A stretch of 64,000 nt of DNA from Collybiopsis luxurians FD-317 M1 (GCA_000827265.1 KN834885.1:1-64000); one strand, 5' to 3'. Counted from the first letter of the stretch, positions 45,601-59,911 are shown. Notes: generated by a model from the letters alone, not told the origin. Program-made: numbers and translations.

Positions 45601-46909
45601 TAACAAATAATATTACTTTGTTCTTCAACTATGTACGACTACTAATACTAAATAACTACTAGGACAAGAATAATTATAAGTATGTACCAACAAGCAACCA
45701 AGTATGTGCGACCCAAAAAAAAAAAAGAAAAAAAGAGAGCGTGGTGACTGGTAACAAGTCACGGTTACGATGAAACGACACATAACCGCATTTCCAAGTC
45801 AAGAATGTATCTGTACAAAACTGTTGAAAGGGGAGAGGGGGGTGGGGCGGTGGAGTAGAGCAGAAGTCACAAAGTCCAATTGCAGCAACAAGAAAAGACA
45901 AAGACAAAACGTCCCCGAAAAAATGAAACCAGTGCAAGTACGAGAAACACCGCGTATACTCGCAGACTTTTTTTTGTTGTTTTGTTTTTGCGTTTAGGTG
46001 TTGAGCGGTGTCAATGATGCTGATGCTGATGCCGATAATAACAATGATGATGATAACGATGTAGGAAGAAATGATGATTTTCATGATTGGTACAAACAAC
46101 AACAAGACGGAAAGAAAGAGGGGCAGAACAAGTGAGATGACATGTGGTGTTGGGCGAAAATGGAGATGTGGGTAGAGAGAGAGAAAGATAAAAAAAAGTC
46201 AATGAATGAATGAAGGAACGACTGATCGTATGATGATGATGATGGATATGGAAGATCACGACGACGAACGAACGAAAGTCGGTCGTCGTCGTCGTGGGTT
46301 GTGTAGCAGTAGTGAAGGTAAGAGATGAGGAGGACGGAGAAGCAAGACGCCGTCTCGTCTCGAGAGGGAAATCTTTTTTTTAGTACACAAGCTTTTGAGC
46401 AAGAATAAAAAAAAAAGCAAGTATGTATAGGTAGACACGAACGCGAAAATGCAAAAAAGAATAATACGAGTGAATAGTGTACGGATAGCGAACACGATGC
46501 AAATGATATTTAAAAAATACACCAAAAAGAAACAAAAAAAAATGCACAAACTGAATAGTCGAAAAGATGGATGTCAGAAGAAAACATTGCATGAGACGAA
46601 TGGAGTTGGACAGGGATTGAGATGAGATGATTGATGTTGTACATTGCAATCAAGACAAGACAAAAAAGAAAAAATGCAGTGAGGAAAGAGGAAAGGGAGC
46701 GGGAACGAGCGATTAAAGAGAGTGATATGCATAGGAATTAGCAAGGATTATGGAAAGCGAACGACGTAGGGTAATTTGGATATAGCAAGCGAATATGTTC
46801 ACAAAGGCCAAAAAAAAAAACGCGACAAAAGGAAACTCACTCTGGCCCGCAGGGCTGTGAGTGGTCGTACAAAAACAACGACAACGGACGACGATCTCCG
46901 TCCGCAGTT
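42691..46909. other. Gene-poor 4.2-kb stretch
   Basis: No coding region supported. It has many short words such as tacgtacgt, tatgtatgta and a triple ttcactatt at about 45536-45560. A pyrimidine/purine-biased 3' part (45700-46700) is probably the 3' UTR and flank of the gene ending at 46910. The palindromic doublet cgcggtatacgcggtatac is at about 42850-42868. Confidence 0.45.
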
Positions 46910-48062
46910 TCAAGCAACGCCGGAGATCTCAATAAAGCTGTTCCACTGAAGCCACTCATCCGTCTTCTTTGGTGTGGGGCTGAGCAAAGATACTGAACTG
47001 TCTTGTTTTGCCGAGATGGATAGCCGTCTCAGCTTGGGCCGAAAGTCGGAAGAGGAAATGGATGCGGGTCGGTCGAGGTCCATGAAACTGGTGTATTGGG
47101 AATCTGACCTCTTCGGAGCCATCATCGATTTCGTCCTACTGTGGGCTGGTGGCTCGGATTTGCCCTGCGAGCGGATACCAAAGCTGGAGAGGGAACGCTT
47201 GGATCTCCGAGAACGGGTTCGATTCAATGAACCGGTAGAGAAGAAGGAACGAAAGGAAGAAGGATGACTGCGCGATGGGCTTATCGGAAGGATATCCTCC
47301 TCGTCATTCTGAGATTCGGAATATGAATAGCGATGTGAGCTAAAGTCGAGACCCAAATCGACAAAATCGGCATCCTCATCAGAATCCATATCCCATTCAT
47401 CGACATCCTCGGAAGAGTCCTGTTCGTCATCGGATAGAGACATAAAGTTACTAGTGCGCTCTTCCTTGATGCTGCCAAACTTGAATGACGACGTCACTGC
47501 GGCTTTTGTACGGCCTTCGAGACGAGCTAAAGCATCAGAACGCTTTGAGCGGCGGAAATTGGAGGATACTGTGGATACGGCGGTTCTGGTGGAGACATTA
47601 CGTTTGAGATTGGAAGATGAAGCTGGTTTAGATGGGCCGGCGATGGAGTTGGGAGGTAAAAGGGCAGACGAAGCTCGAGCCTTGGATGAGGAAGGGAGAG
47701 CTGGGAGAGCGTCAGCGTACTTGGGGATCGGTTTCTGGGATGGCAAGTTTTGCTGAGAAGGACGGGAGCGAAGAGTGTTGATAGATGGGGCACTGAAAGA
47801 AGGATGAGATGTCGAAAGAGTGGGAGTGATTGAATGCATACCGTAAAGAACCTGCACCAGCTAGATCCAAAGACAAGAATGAACGCTCTTTGTAAAACTG
47901 AGCGACACTAGGGGTTGGAGAAGAGGTATCTGGAAGACTGCCTCTGCGACGAAAGTCTACTTCGTACAAGTATTCGTGCTCATCGTGGGGGACGTTGGCT
48001 GAATGGGAAGGCAATAAGCCTGACATGAAGAATGGAGAGTAGGGGGAGCCAGTGCGGAACAT
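46910..48062 (-). CDS. Disordered Ser/Arg-rich protein, unknown function
   Basis: Start MFRTGSPYSPFFMSGLLPSH (48062). One intron (about 47792-47838, GTATGCATTC...TTTCAG) joins GAGSLR to APSINTLRSRPS. The remainder is almost entirely low complexity: KRNVSTRTAVSTVSSNFRRS, an acidic block DEQDSSEDVDEWDMDSDEDA, and Ser/Arg clusters TRSRRSKRSLSSFG with many possible phosphorylation sites. It ends TDEWLQWNSFIEISGVA. About 370 residues. No domain recognised. The long 5' and 3' noncoding flanks on both sides hint at a regulated gene, but that is inference. Confidence 0.65.
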
Positions 48063-50550
48063 TGCTTGGATGAGAACGGAAATTTGAGGGAGGGAATGAG
48101 GAGAAGGAGTGGTGATTATATACAAGACACGAATTCCCCTTTGGCTTAGCAGAACGCCACAATAAAAAAAATTCACGTCAAATGAAAAAAAAAAGGAAGA
48201 TCGGATCTCAGCACCAAGATCTCGCATAACAACCAACCCTGCATCCATTCCTTCCTTTTACAGTAATCAGTCACTCCGGAGTTCCTGTCACACTTCCCCG
48301 CCGATGCACAGCTCTCTGCCTCCCACACCCGCTTTGCAAATTCTACAGTGTCATACGTACAGACATCAACTTGAACCGCCCAAACACCCATTGTTCCCCA
48401 ATGTCGAACAAAGGTCTTCAAGTTTATTGTTCTTCCTTTATACACGCTTTTAAATAGCTTCAATTCCCAGCGCATACAATCAGACTCATAAAAACACAAA
48501 CGTTTCTTTCGCGGCTATTCGGCTGCGTCCAATTATGAGCCAATTTCTTACACCATTTTCCTGACTGACTCACTCGGAATCCGGGCGGTAACTTGGCCTT
48601 GGCCCTTGTCTGTACAAATGTACAACTGTCTCTCGCTAAACTCATTCATTTGTCGTGATCTTCAACAGTTTCAGCCATTCTGGACACCGGGTCATCATCT
48701 ACGTCTGCCTGACTGCCTCCTCATCGCCAGTCACACGATGGCGCCTGCGCAAGACCGCCCACAGCGGATAGCGCTGCTACGGATGCTCTCGCTTTGCTGT
48801 GCCTTTCTGTCCCGGGGGCCCCTCCGCCTGTACGTGAATTTCACATCTAATGTCAGACAAACATGCTTCGCCAAAACCCTTGAGCAACGTGTCGTACTTA
48901 TCGCGGTACGGATCGTCCTACTACGTGTTACACCGTGAAACGCGACGCGTTTATAATCATTCCACCTTTTCCCGCCCCCCTCCGCCTCCAGTTACTGAGG
49001 TTACTGGGCTTCAGGGAAGCTTGAATATATCCCGATCCAAGCCTATTATAGAAAGATTTACACAGTGGGTACAATGTTGCAGGGATAGCGAGCCAGATTT
49101 CAATACTTTGTAGGTCCTAAATGGTTTAGGACGCTGGGGCGGGTCACCGCCTCTGGGGTTTCTCCGACGCGTCACCCAGCTCGTTGGTTACACCGTTTCT
49201 TCATACGATAAGGTCCACTTATCGCGGAATTTTTAGTCATTTTTCTTTATGATTTTCGTTCCATTCTTCGTCATCGTACAGTAAAGGTAGGTATGTATCT
49301 ACATAATAACAGGGATTATGTTCCATATCGAACGTAGTATGTGAACTATCCTCCTCTCTCCACTAGCTCCTCGCCAAATATCCCGCCTCCTAGCTATTTC
49401 AAGACGGGGTATAGTCTCCTCCCCTTCCCTTCCCTCTACGCCCCTGCGTGACTCAGGCCTTTTCCCCTCTGGCCTTCTTCCCCTCACTGCGCTACCCTGC
49501 CTCACCACCGACGTTTTTTATATTCCGCGCTAGAGGTGCAGTAAGTATACGGTCGCTAAACTCAATTATTCATTATGCACCCGTACTCTCGATCGACGCC
49601 GGCACAATTCAAACTTGACTTTTGTTGACTCGATTGTACTCTACTTAACTGCATATGTATCTAGTCTGTCGGTGAGAGGGTGAACCTGAGCAGCTCCGCT
49701 CAGTATGTACATTATAGGTCATTGATGACGACCTCCGGAGTCGGAAGTCTAAAAACGGTGTAGGATTGTATGCACTGCGGAAATTAACTCAGGCTTGCTT
49801 ATGAATATTTACTCAGTTTATACGTACATACTCGTAGTTTGTCGCGTCGTCAAGATACACACACAGTACATACCTACCTACGGAGGATCGTCATCCGGCA
49901 AAGAAAACGAAACACATCCGGGTCACCTCCATCTCACCTCCATCTCCTAGCGCCCATCATCACCTCGAGGTGATCTTCGAGTCTCCCTCGGAGTGTATCA
50001 AGTATGTTTTTCCAAGTACACCCCAACGTGTTTTCCTCATGTTACGCAGCACGCTTTAGCGTTTCGATTCGTACTTTTCTGCATGCATTGATGGCCAATC
50101 TCCACCGTTTCAGTCTTTTCCGAGTCAGCGAACGGCGGCGACAGGGAAAATGTCTATGTACATACTTTCTGTGTTTGAACAATGATTTCTACATACCTGC
50201 CTACATACACATGTTGTATACTCTATGTACACGCTTCTATACCCTCCATGTGCTCTATTTCCTCGTGCCGGACATGAGCCAGCTTGATTGTTAGGCCGCA
50301 TATAGTGGACAGATACATATGTGCTCAGTCACGATACATACAGTACATGAACAAAAACACGACGGAGTACTGTACTCGTACATGGTTCTCGGAACCTCCG
50401 GTACGAGCTTGGAGCGATTAAACAATAAGTACTATGGGCAACTTGGGAGTTTCTGTTTTTGATGATGGTAACCATCCGCCGCCGAACATGATCCTGCCAG
50501 TATCTACTGCAATAACGATGTAAAGCTCCGGACAAGCTCTTTTCTTCCTT

Positions 50551-51150
50551 GATCCTTCCGACTGTTCCGCGCGCCGACTCGTTAACAAGCTCCAGTTCCA
50601 TTCTTTGTGTATTCCCGAGTACTTACACACATCAAAGCGAATAAAACTAATAAAACTTCCCGACTGGACTCCGGGAAGGAAGAGAGATGGTGATGCATAG
50701 TACATTGTATACACACATCGTAAAAAGGACCCCTCCGACTGTTTCGCGCGTTGACTCGTTATCAAGCTTCAGCTCCAATTTCTTTTGATTCTCGGTAATA
50801 GAGCACATATGATATGATGTACATGTCATTGTCAAAGCGAGTAAAAACTTAACTTAAACTTGCTGGTAGATGAGACTCCGGGAAGGAAGAGATGGTTCAT
50901 GATGATGCGTAGGACATTGTATATCTCCCGTATAATATAAATGTCCCATCCTTTCCTACCTCTCCTATTCATTGTTCACTTTGAGTTGCCGAAAGGTAAG
51001 GATCCTTCCGACTATTCCGCGCGTCGATTTTAACTTTCAAGCTCCAGTTCTGCGTCCTTAATTGGGATACAGAATACATACATACATACGATAAAGCGAG
51101 TAAACCTTCAAGGTGAACAAAATTCCGGGAAGGAGTTGCATACTGTATAG
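50551..51150. repeat. Three degenerate direct repeats of about 150-270 bp
   Basis: Copies begin near 50551, 50728 and 51001. Each has ccttccgact-like sequence, then (g/t)cgcgcg, a tcaagctccagttc-like stretch, an aaagcgagtaaa motif and finally ccgggaagga. Spacings are irregular (177 and 273 bases). No coding potential follows the repeat. Confidence 0.7.
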
Positions 51151-54100
51151 CGAAATTTGTTTCCGAGAGGTAAAGTAATACCCACCGCTACGTAGTCTTT
51201 GGAAAGGGTCCTGAAAAGTGTGACTTGATACAGTGATTCTTGGCTGGTTTCCAGTCCCGCGTAGGAGCGCGCAGAGCTTGCCGCCAGTCAATACAATTTG
51301 AGAAAATCTTAGTAAAAAAAGCTGAACCTCGTACGAGGTCTGTGCATACGTACATAAGGTAAGTACATCCAACAAATGAAAAAGTTACAAGTTGACTGAG
51401 CATAAACATTCAAGTTTCAAAGTTGAACAATGTCAGAGTCAGAGTCGGTGATTTTTTATCGGCGTGACCGCGTGCAGATCGCGTACTTGGGGGTGTTAGA
51501 GGGTGTTAGATAATAGAAAAATAAAATAAAATCAAAACATGATTAGCGAAGACGTCTGAAGACGTTCGTGAGTACTTATTGAGTACACATTGTATACATA
51601 CACAGTAAGTATTATATGGGTGCACAGGAGGTTACTATGGCGGTGAAGATGCTGGGATGTCAATGTATTCCTTGTTGACAGATTCGTTTCAAGTTTTTGA
51701 CGACAACATCGGTCCGACGTTTTTTGTCCAATTGGGGAGAGGGTATGCGCGTCGCAGCAGGTCGCGACGTGGTCTGCGCCGCCGCCATTGCAAAAAGTCC
51801 AGATCCTATAAGACATGGACCAAGGTTGTATCGGAGTGGAAGTGGAGGGATTTATTGGGGACTTGATCACGTTTGTGCTTAAGGTTTGTACGTTGAGGGA
51901 TTCCCCTAGCCGTCTGAAGCAGACAGCTGGAAATTAACGTTTAAGTGTTAGGTAGAGCGTACGTGAGTCTTCCCCCTCAGAGTCAGATACCTATACCGAC
52001 ACCAATCTGTATCAAACGAACAAGGATAAATTACTCGTATGTGGGACCGAAATAGGACGGAGCCGCTCCGCCCCCGATTGCCGAAGACCCGTGACGGTGA
52101 CGGTGACGAATGCGCGACGGGATCGCGGTGGCGTGACGGTCCGACCTACAGAAACAAGGCGGTTACTTGCTTCCGATCGCGACGTTAATGATTTCAAGTG
52201 GTTTGTACACGAGTACACCAATAACTGTGAAAGAAAATTAATAAATTAATCAAGATTCTTTATCATTGTTCTGTCAAGCTCTTTTTTTTTTTTAAATACG
52301 CCTGTCACGCATGTATTTTCTTTTTATGGATTTAATTTGCGTCGATCCTTCCACTGACATCGAGGCTAAAGTGGATAATTGCTTAGTACTTACTATGCAA
52401 CCAGCTATCTAGAAGCCATGAGGGAGACCATACGTCGAAGAATGGTAATAATTTCAAGGCAACAGCGATTTGGAGACAAGGTGGTTCAAACTCAGCGGAA
52501 AGAACGGTCAGAGCCGTAAGCCGTGAAGTTTGATGAATAATATTATTGGCAGTTGGACGGATTGGAAGCTTCTTTTTTCTTTTGCCTCGAAGGTATTGAA
52601 GATCTACATTCGACTGTAGAAGCCCCGTAGATTTCGCACTCTTTTAGCTTCGTCAGTCCCTTGTGCCAAAGGACATTGGCAGTTACTCGAATATGTATTT
52701 ACTTATTCTTCAAGCGACGGGTTTAATCAATCCGCCGGAAGCGGTCGGAGGTAAGGAACGTGATTCGCAGTGCCACTTTCGATGCTTTGCGCCTTCACGG
52801 ATAGACGCCTCGATTCATTTACTTCAGGTGTTCCTCACAACGTTCAATTTCGAGCTCTGAGCGACAGTACGCCACCATCATGCTGGCATTAGCAGTACAA
52901 GGTGTCCTCGAGGCAAGGAAAACCTTTGTCGAGAACCCTCGCACGTCCATCGAGCATGCGTTAGCTTTTTGAACGCCGTAAAGACGAAGGAGTACACAGG
53001 ATGAAGGAAAAGGAATTGATGCGATTATCCGCGCCTTTCGCGCTCTTCGACTTCGATTTGCGAATCCTGTCACTGAGACTTTGATTCGTGTCGTAAGGTC
53101 GGCCTTTGGCCTACAAAGCTTTCGTTCTCCTGCGGTCCCGAGGGTACGGAGGTTACACCCGGTTGCTCCGAGAGAGCCTCGAGAGAGCTGATTTCGAAAT
53201 CGATATCGACTACCTTATTGGGTTTACCATACGCTCTGCTCCAGGCATATTTCGAGCAACCCTGTGGGTTATGCTGAGGGATCTGTCTGGTAGAATAGCG
53301 CAATCTGATTTGAAAGGCATTATCAGCCAACATTTGACTTTTTAATTACTCACCTGTCCAAAGTTGTATATGAGGAACGCAGAACCTTCAAAAGAGGCGA
53401 CTGGCTTGACATGTTGGGCTGAAGCGCTGAAGAGTTGATGTTGAAAGCAAATGAGGTGCCGCAAAAATCGCAGGTTAGTTTGACGTTGATGGGTCAATTA
53501 TTTCCTTTTTGGGAAGAAAAGGCCCTCCACGTCAAACATCTCTGACCGCATCTGGTCTCGGTATCTGTTGCTCTTTCAACCATAATCAGAATGCAGATTC
53601 TCGTGAAGTCGACATACGTTATGATGACCGTTAGTTGATTCTGGAAGTCGATAGCATTTAGCGGCATGCGCATGAATCGCCAAAAAAAATCAAGATAATT
53701 CCTCGAACGCATCGGAGAAGGAGGCTGGTGCAGTGGAGTGGATGATAGGAGTTCGCAGGTGCCCGGGTGATTTCGGCTCTGGTCAACACCGTCTTACACC
53801 CACTTGGTAACACCAATCCAGAAAAGCTAAAAACTTTCCTCCGGAGCCGTGACAATCATAACGGGCAGCTCCGGACCTCCGGTGAATTCTTGAGTGTGAT
53901 GGATAGCTTTCTAACAGTTAACTAGAGTAGGCGAACAAAGACTTCGGAAGACACATCGAGAGCAGCTACCGTCAAGCTTCAAGAGTTCGCATACACTGGT
54001 TAATGCTTCGGAACGATCAAGTGGCGGCGGCGAACTTCTGCTGGACCTCAAGTTTCTCCTTGATTGTACGTTCTGTGTCTGTTTTACCATCAAGCCCGAA

Positions 54101-55126
54101 TCCTCGCAAGAGTTTTCAAGTCGAACTAGCTATACTTTGACAAGCTTCGTTAACCTTGTCGTCCACGTTCTAGAATCTTTCTCGAATCCTCTTGCAGTCT
54201 GGTCCCTCGAAACCACGCTAGAACACAAATTCTGACATTCTTCAATATGTTGATTGAGCCTAGAACGCCAGACAGTCATATTGACTATCCCTCGTTTCTC
54301 GGAAGTTTTGGATTTGCGAGTACGCACAGATTCCGGCTCCGTATACCTTATACCGGTGTACTATAGGATCGTGACTAGGAAATGTGACTTGTATCAGTGA
54401 TGCATCTATCTCTATGTACAGCTCTGCTTTTCCATCGTTCTCAACTCCCTCCATCTTTCTGATCTTCGCTTCGCGCGCGCGTATAATCTATACAAAGGTT
54501 AATCGCCACAGCCTGATGATCGTGATGCATAACGTGAACGATGCTACGACAACTTTGGAATGAGTATCTCAAGTCCCGTACCCATACAGCTACTTTTGAA
54601 AGGAATGCCTCGTTGCATGGATATACGAGGATGTATGTACCTGGTATATCCTAGCACCGAAGGGAAGGAGATCTATCATCGAACCACCTCGTTGCTACCA
54701 ATCCGCGCGCGCAGCGTGTCTTCTTTTCCCAGTGACAAATGCAGCCGTGCTCGAGTCTCAATTTCAGATAAGCTCCGAATTCTCTTAACTTTGGGGAGCT
54801 TGTGAAAATGGATGCCTACTTGTGCGGAAGGTGAGCGCCTCAGTTGATGCCAAAGCATTCAGGAAACGGTAATATCATCCCTGCGCCACATCACACAAAC
54901 GAGTATAGGCTCCGAATGATGCGTAGATACCATTGATAATTCAGCTGGGATTCAAACGCAGAGAATGCCTGGTAAGTGGCTAGAACGTTGGTATTTTTCT
55001 TTCTTGTAGGGAACCAGTGTGATACGTTGGAAAACACGGTTGGTTACTCATTATGCCAAGAGATGTTCAAATGATAGCAAGTCGAAACTTGTACTTCTGA
55101 CTCTGGAAGCAGATATAATCTGAGTG

Positions 55127-55375
55127 TCGATTTGGTTAGAGGTCAGTAATTTTATCTTCCCGACAAGGGTGAGGTTGAACAATCACAGTACGGTGGCGAG
55201 AATATTGTTCAAGTTGCAGTTACTATTGTCGACTGATGTACAGGAGTAGTTGCTTTGCGATTGAAACAGTATATGCTTCGATTTGGTTAGAGGGCATTAA
55301 TTTTACCTTTGACAGAGCACGAAGTTGAAAAATAAGCCACAGTAGTGTGGCGAGAACGTTGTTCAAGTTGAATGT
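55127..55375. repeat. Direct repeat pair, about 95 bp, 152 bases apart
   Basis: Copies start at 55127 and 55279 with tcgatttggttagagg, then a taattttac-like stretch, and both reach gtggcgagaa and ttgttcaagttg. Confidence 0.75.
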
Positions 55376-55570
55376 ACTTTTGACCTATGTACATGCATAC
55401 AGAGTCCGAGCCGACTATGTTCTACTCTATACGTACCTCAGATGCGGCAATCAAGTAGCAGCAGTCAGGTCCTTCCAAGTGGCTACATTTACTCTTCAAC
55501 GATGAAGACGGCTGGCTAGTCTCAGGTACATACATATTCTGTAGATCTAGACCGTCGGCAACTCACTAGT

Positions 55571-55970
55571 GCGCCACTTGCTGGCAGACGCTGACACTAG
55601 GGCGGGTAACGGGCGTACCGTGAATCTTTTCTAAGTCTATTGAATAGAATACGGCTTCTCCGGAATTGCCAGGAGGATCTGCAATACAACCATAGAAAAC
55701 ATGCACAGCAAGTAGGTCAACCCGTCGGAAGTCGTGATCCCACAATGAGATTCAATTTCCTTCGTAAAGCGCGATACTAAATGCGAACACTGCCCATCCG
55801 GATTCCGAGTGGGCACAACCAGAAGCCGATTCCTGGTGGTGGGCTTTTCGAGCTGTTTTAAGGTATCGCAGCAGGCTCAACAATGTACTCGGCGGATTCT
55901 AATCGTAGACGGAAACTTGCCACTGCGCCACTTCGCTGGCAGGCTCTGACATGAGTGCAGGTAACGGGCG
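55571..55970. repeat. Direct repeat pair of about 45 bp
   Basis: gcgccacttgctggcag...ggtaacgggcg at 55571-55615 recurs as gcgccacttcgctggcag...ggtaacgggcg at about 55925-55970. The sequence between them is unrelated. Confidence 0.65.
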
Positions 55971-57445
55971 AGTTGAAACATGAGCAACAGTAGTCTACTG
56001 TGAACTTCCTCTTAGATGACAGGTTTGTGCCGATAATCGCAATCTGCGATGGGGTAACATTTGAGTTTTTCCAAAAAAGGGAAACTTGGCTATAGTAAAT
56101 GCTGATCGTTGAATCCTTTTACACAGTTAGGCCGATTCAGTGAGACGCATAGAGATCCCTTACCAGGTTGTAGTGAGTTTCTCAGGTCGTTTATGCTACT
56201 AGCGATCCTCGCAAAGTATGGCAATTGAAGGCTGCGAATTTCCAGGTTCATTCAACTTACATGTAAAGAGGGTCAAGAGATTTCTCAGAGGATCCAGGAA
56301 GAGGACTGAGATCCCGAGTGATATCCTTGAGCATATTTCATACTTGTAAGTCTCCAAAGTTTCTTGGAAGCACGCCCGGATGAGATTCCCTTAGCAAAAA
56401 TGCGTATATCTAGGTACAGAAACAGCCATCTTGCTAGGGTTCTCTACCTCTATCGCATCCCTGATAATTGGGTTTATGAAGTGATCAAACGAAAGGTAAG
56501 AATGTTTACCGACCTCTGTGGGTCGGAAGACATGAAGAAAGATATGAGAGTGACTACAATGTGATACCGACGCGCAAGATACCTATCGGGAAACCGAGAT
56601 CAGAACAACCGCAGCATCTTCAATGGCGCTATTACCAATAACGCTCAATTGATTCGGCGCCCCACCAAGATGACTGACCCTGTGCAGAGGATTCTTTTGA
56701 AGTTGATTGCCAAAAGCAACCCGGCTGTTCTAAAGATGGAGGATCGAGGACTTCAGAAAGAAACTTAACGACGTCAAAGGACAGAAGGACTAGGCAGAGC
56801 ATGTCACACTTGGTATAATCTTTTAACTATTTCTGTCTCATGCTCATCGATAAAATTTAGTCGAACGCATGATTGGAAGTTGAGAGTAAGTAGTATCGAA
56901 TGCGGAGAAGTGAGATCAACGTCCGAAGCGGAAGGAGCCACAGACAAATCAGCGACTAGCAAAATTTAGCGGCGGAATTTCCGAAGTCCTATTTAATTTG
57001 GAGAAGTGGTTAGCTAGCTGGTACATGGCGTAGTGACGGAGGTTGGGCGGAGGTAGATGCACAGGCCTTGCCGGTTGCCGGGTCGAAAAACGGGCCGCCC
57101 GACTTCCGGTATGTTGACGCGCGCCAATTTTTATTTTCTCTTTTCTGCTCGATACCAACATACCGACTGTAGCGGCTTCAGGGTCTTCTGCCTCGAGGAC
57201 AGCGTCCCTCAAAGTTTTGGCCGTACAACCATGGTATTCAATTCACGCGGCCTTGCATGGAGAAGTTAGGAAATCATCTATGGTAATCACAAATCATGGG
57301 ATGATTTCATCAGAATCAACATCGGGTTGAACATTCGCTTCCCGGGCGTGCAGAATCGCGGTGAATGATCTTTCATATAAAAGAACGGTGATAACAAGCA
57401 TTAGGTACTCCAATCTGCTTCTTTTCCTCTTGAACTCATATACTC

Positions 57446-59911
57446 ATGTTGATACCGAGTAGCGTCCTCAAGCGAGCACATCCTCGACTGTTACGTTCAA
57501 CTGGACGGTTATCACCTTCATTGCGCGGCCAAGCGCTGCGGTTTTCGAGCAGCAATACAGTCACGTCTCGTTCCTTCCTTTCAGTCCAAACATTCTCTTT
57601 GATTTCTGCTGTGTCACTATTTAGTGGTTTCGCTGGATACTGGCTCGCAAATTCCGATTCAAGAAATGGCGCTGGTCAGGCTATCCATAAACCTCATTAC
57701 GCGTCCGTGCAGGAATGCGCAAAGGCCGTTGAAGAACTCCAGAAGGCCTTTGCAAATGACAAAGACACTGTATCCATAGACCCCGATGATCTCCGCACTC
57801 ACGGATTCTCCTTGAATCATCATCACCCAGGCAAATCCCCGTTCAATTCTGATTCTGCGTGCGAGTCCGCTTATTTCGTTTGCACATAGGAACTTCACAT
57901 ATCGTTGTAGTTTATCCAAGTTCTACCGAGGATGTTGTCAAAGTGATGAAAATATCGAAAAAGTACCGAATGCCCTGTGTGGTGTATTCCGGAGCAACCA
58001 GTTTGGAGGGTCAATTCTCTGGGGTGCGTGTGAATTAATGCTTCGTAGATATTTTTGTCTGATGGTGCGCCAGGTCGATTCGGGTAGTATATGCCTCGAT
58101 ATGTCGCGCATGAATCAAATCCTCGAAATACACGGTACCTGTCTTCAACCTCTTATTTGGAACGGACTCTCACAAACTCTTTTGATAGAGGCGGATTCCG
58201 ACCTCGTATGCCAGCCAGGTGCTTGCTGGACCGATATCAACGATACTCTAAGTGACAAAGGCAGGTCAACCGATCCCATAACGGCGCGTGACATAACTGA
58301 GCTACGTACTTGTAGGAATCCCACTCTTCTTTCCAGTGAGTTACTATGCAGGCTTAATTTATCTCTTGGTCACAGACCGCTGGCGTAGCTCGACCCTGCA
58401 CCGACCGCTACGATAGGTGGAATGCTCAGTACCGGTTGTTCAGGAAGTAAGTCGCTCAACTTGGTTTGGTAAATATCGCTGAAGGCGACCCTCAGCCAAC
58501 GCTGTGCGATATGGGACTGGCAAGGCTGAGTGGTTCTTGAACGCGGTTGGTGCCTAATTTAAATGTTTAATGAACTTGTTAACGTTATCTCCATACATTT
58601 AGACCGTCGTTCTTCCATCCGGGGAAGTCATCAAGACACGCCGTCGTGCACGTAAATCGTCAGCAGGCTTTGATACGACGAAGTTGTTCATTGGAGCGGA
58701 AGGTACCCTTGGGATTGTCACAGAAGGTATGAGAATGCTTCGTCTGGTTTCAGACGCGTACTGATGTTTGGCTTTGTCTAGTGACCATACGCTTAACACC
58801 CGTTCTGCCGACCACAGTCGCCATGGTACACTTCCCAGACGTCGGAAAGGTTAGCTCTTTCTTCAAGTTGTTTGTGCAATCCTGGGTTGACACAAAGGAT
58901 TACCCCAAGGCAGCAGAGGCCGTCCGAGAAGCCTTACTTGCCGGCGTTGGTATTCGTGCGTCCTGTATTCTGAATGGGTTTATCTCTTTCTTCTTCTAAT
59001 TACTACTTTAACTAGAGTGCGCCGAACTTATGGACGATATCGCAATGGCAACTATCAACAAATACGGCCAAGCTGGCGGAGACTGGCCAGAGAAGGACAC
59101 GTTGATTTTCAAGTTCCAGGGTCCCAACAATGAATCTTTGCAAGAATCGGGTCGTATCGTCAAAAAAATTGTAACAAAGCATGGCGGTTTCGGGTTCAAA
59201 TTCGCCAAGGATGACAAGGAGGCGGAGGATCTTTGGGACACTCGCAAGAATGCATTGTACGCGGGACTGGCATCTGTTCCGGGCAGCCGGAGTTGGTCTA
59301 CTGATGTCTGGTGCGTTTTGCATCTTCACACTCGACCTGGGGTTTGTTCTCATTTTCAACCTCGACCCTTAGCGTACCAGTTTCAAAACTACCCGAGCTT
59401 GTGTACGAAACGAAAAAGGACCTTCAGTCAAGCGGATTGAAGGGATTCATAGGTGGTCATGTCGGCGATGGAAACTTTCATTCGTTACTATTAATCAAGA
59501 CTGAAGAGGACCTTGAGATTGCGAAGAAATTGGTGGCGAAGATGGTCCACAAAGCTATTGCGTTGGACGGAACATGTAAGCAAAATAATTGATTTCAAAT
59601 TTCATCAACACTTTTTAATCGACTCTTCAGGCACAGGTAACCCCCCGCTAGATGCTTTCGTGATATTCTGAACTCAATATGATACAGGGGAGCACGGCGT
59701 TGGTATAGGAAAGAAGGAGTATTTGGTCGAAGAGCTTGGCGAAGGCACGGTGGAGCTTATGAAGACGGTTAAGAAGGCTATTGATCCACTGGGGCTTCTT
59801 AATCCTGGGAAGGTGACGATCTGGCCAATCTTGTGATAGTTCTCTCGATTGACTCTTTCTCTTTTTAATTAGCTCTATCCAGATGAGGTGGTAGCCAAAA
59901 CGAAGGATTAG
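57446..59911 (+). CDS. DLD1: D-lactate dehydrogenase (cytochrome), mitochondrial
   Basis: An FAD-dependent flavoprotein that oxidises D-lactate to pyruvate and passes electrons to cytochrome c. The N-terminus is Arg/Ser-rich ([20 protein letters not shown]), as in a mitochondrial presequence, followed by a hydrophobic anchor [21 protein letters not shown]-binding parts across short introns: [69 protein letters not shown] joined to TNAVRYGTG, then [19 protein letters not shown]. The C-terminal oxidase domain has [14 protein letters not shown] and DGTC joined to [14 protein letters not shown] across an intron, with the end [25 protein letters not shown] (stop 59909-59911). About 560 residues. 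All main motifs are intact. The symbol is used by similarity to yeast Dld1. Confidence 0.85.

Larger units (their letters stand above)
48063..57445. other. Gene-poor 9.4-kb stretch with degenerate direct repeats
   Basis: No reliably coding region seen. Minus-strand fragments near 53000-54100 (for example 53070-53333) have some protein-like composition but stop often. A short plus ORF at 56218-56349 (EIPSDILEHISYL) resembles the start of an F-box and could be a gene remnant. Direct repeats occur at about 50551-51150, 55127-55375 and 55571-55970. Confidence 0.5.

Noticed and set aside
46011..46649. His- and Phe-rich minus-strand ORFs
   Set aside because: Low-complexity tracts downstream of the gene that ends at 46910; no conserved features.
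53070..53900. Possible esterase remnant (minus-strand segment reading GGPELPVMIV)
   Set aside because: Only a few residues resemble the family and no other esterase motif follows in order.
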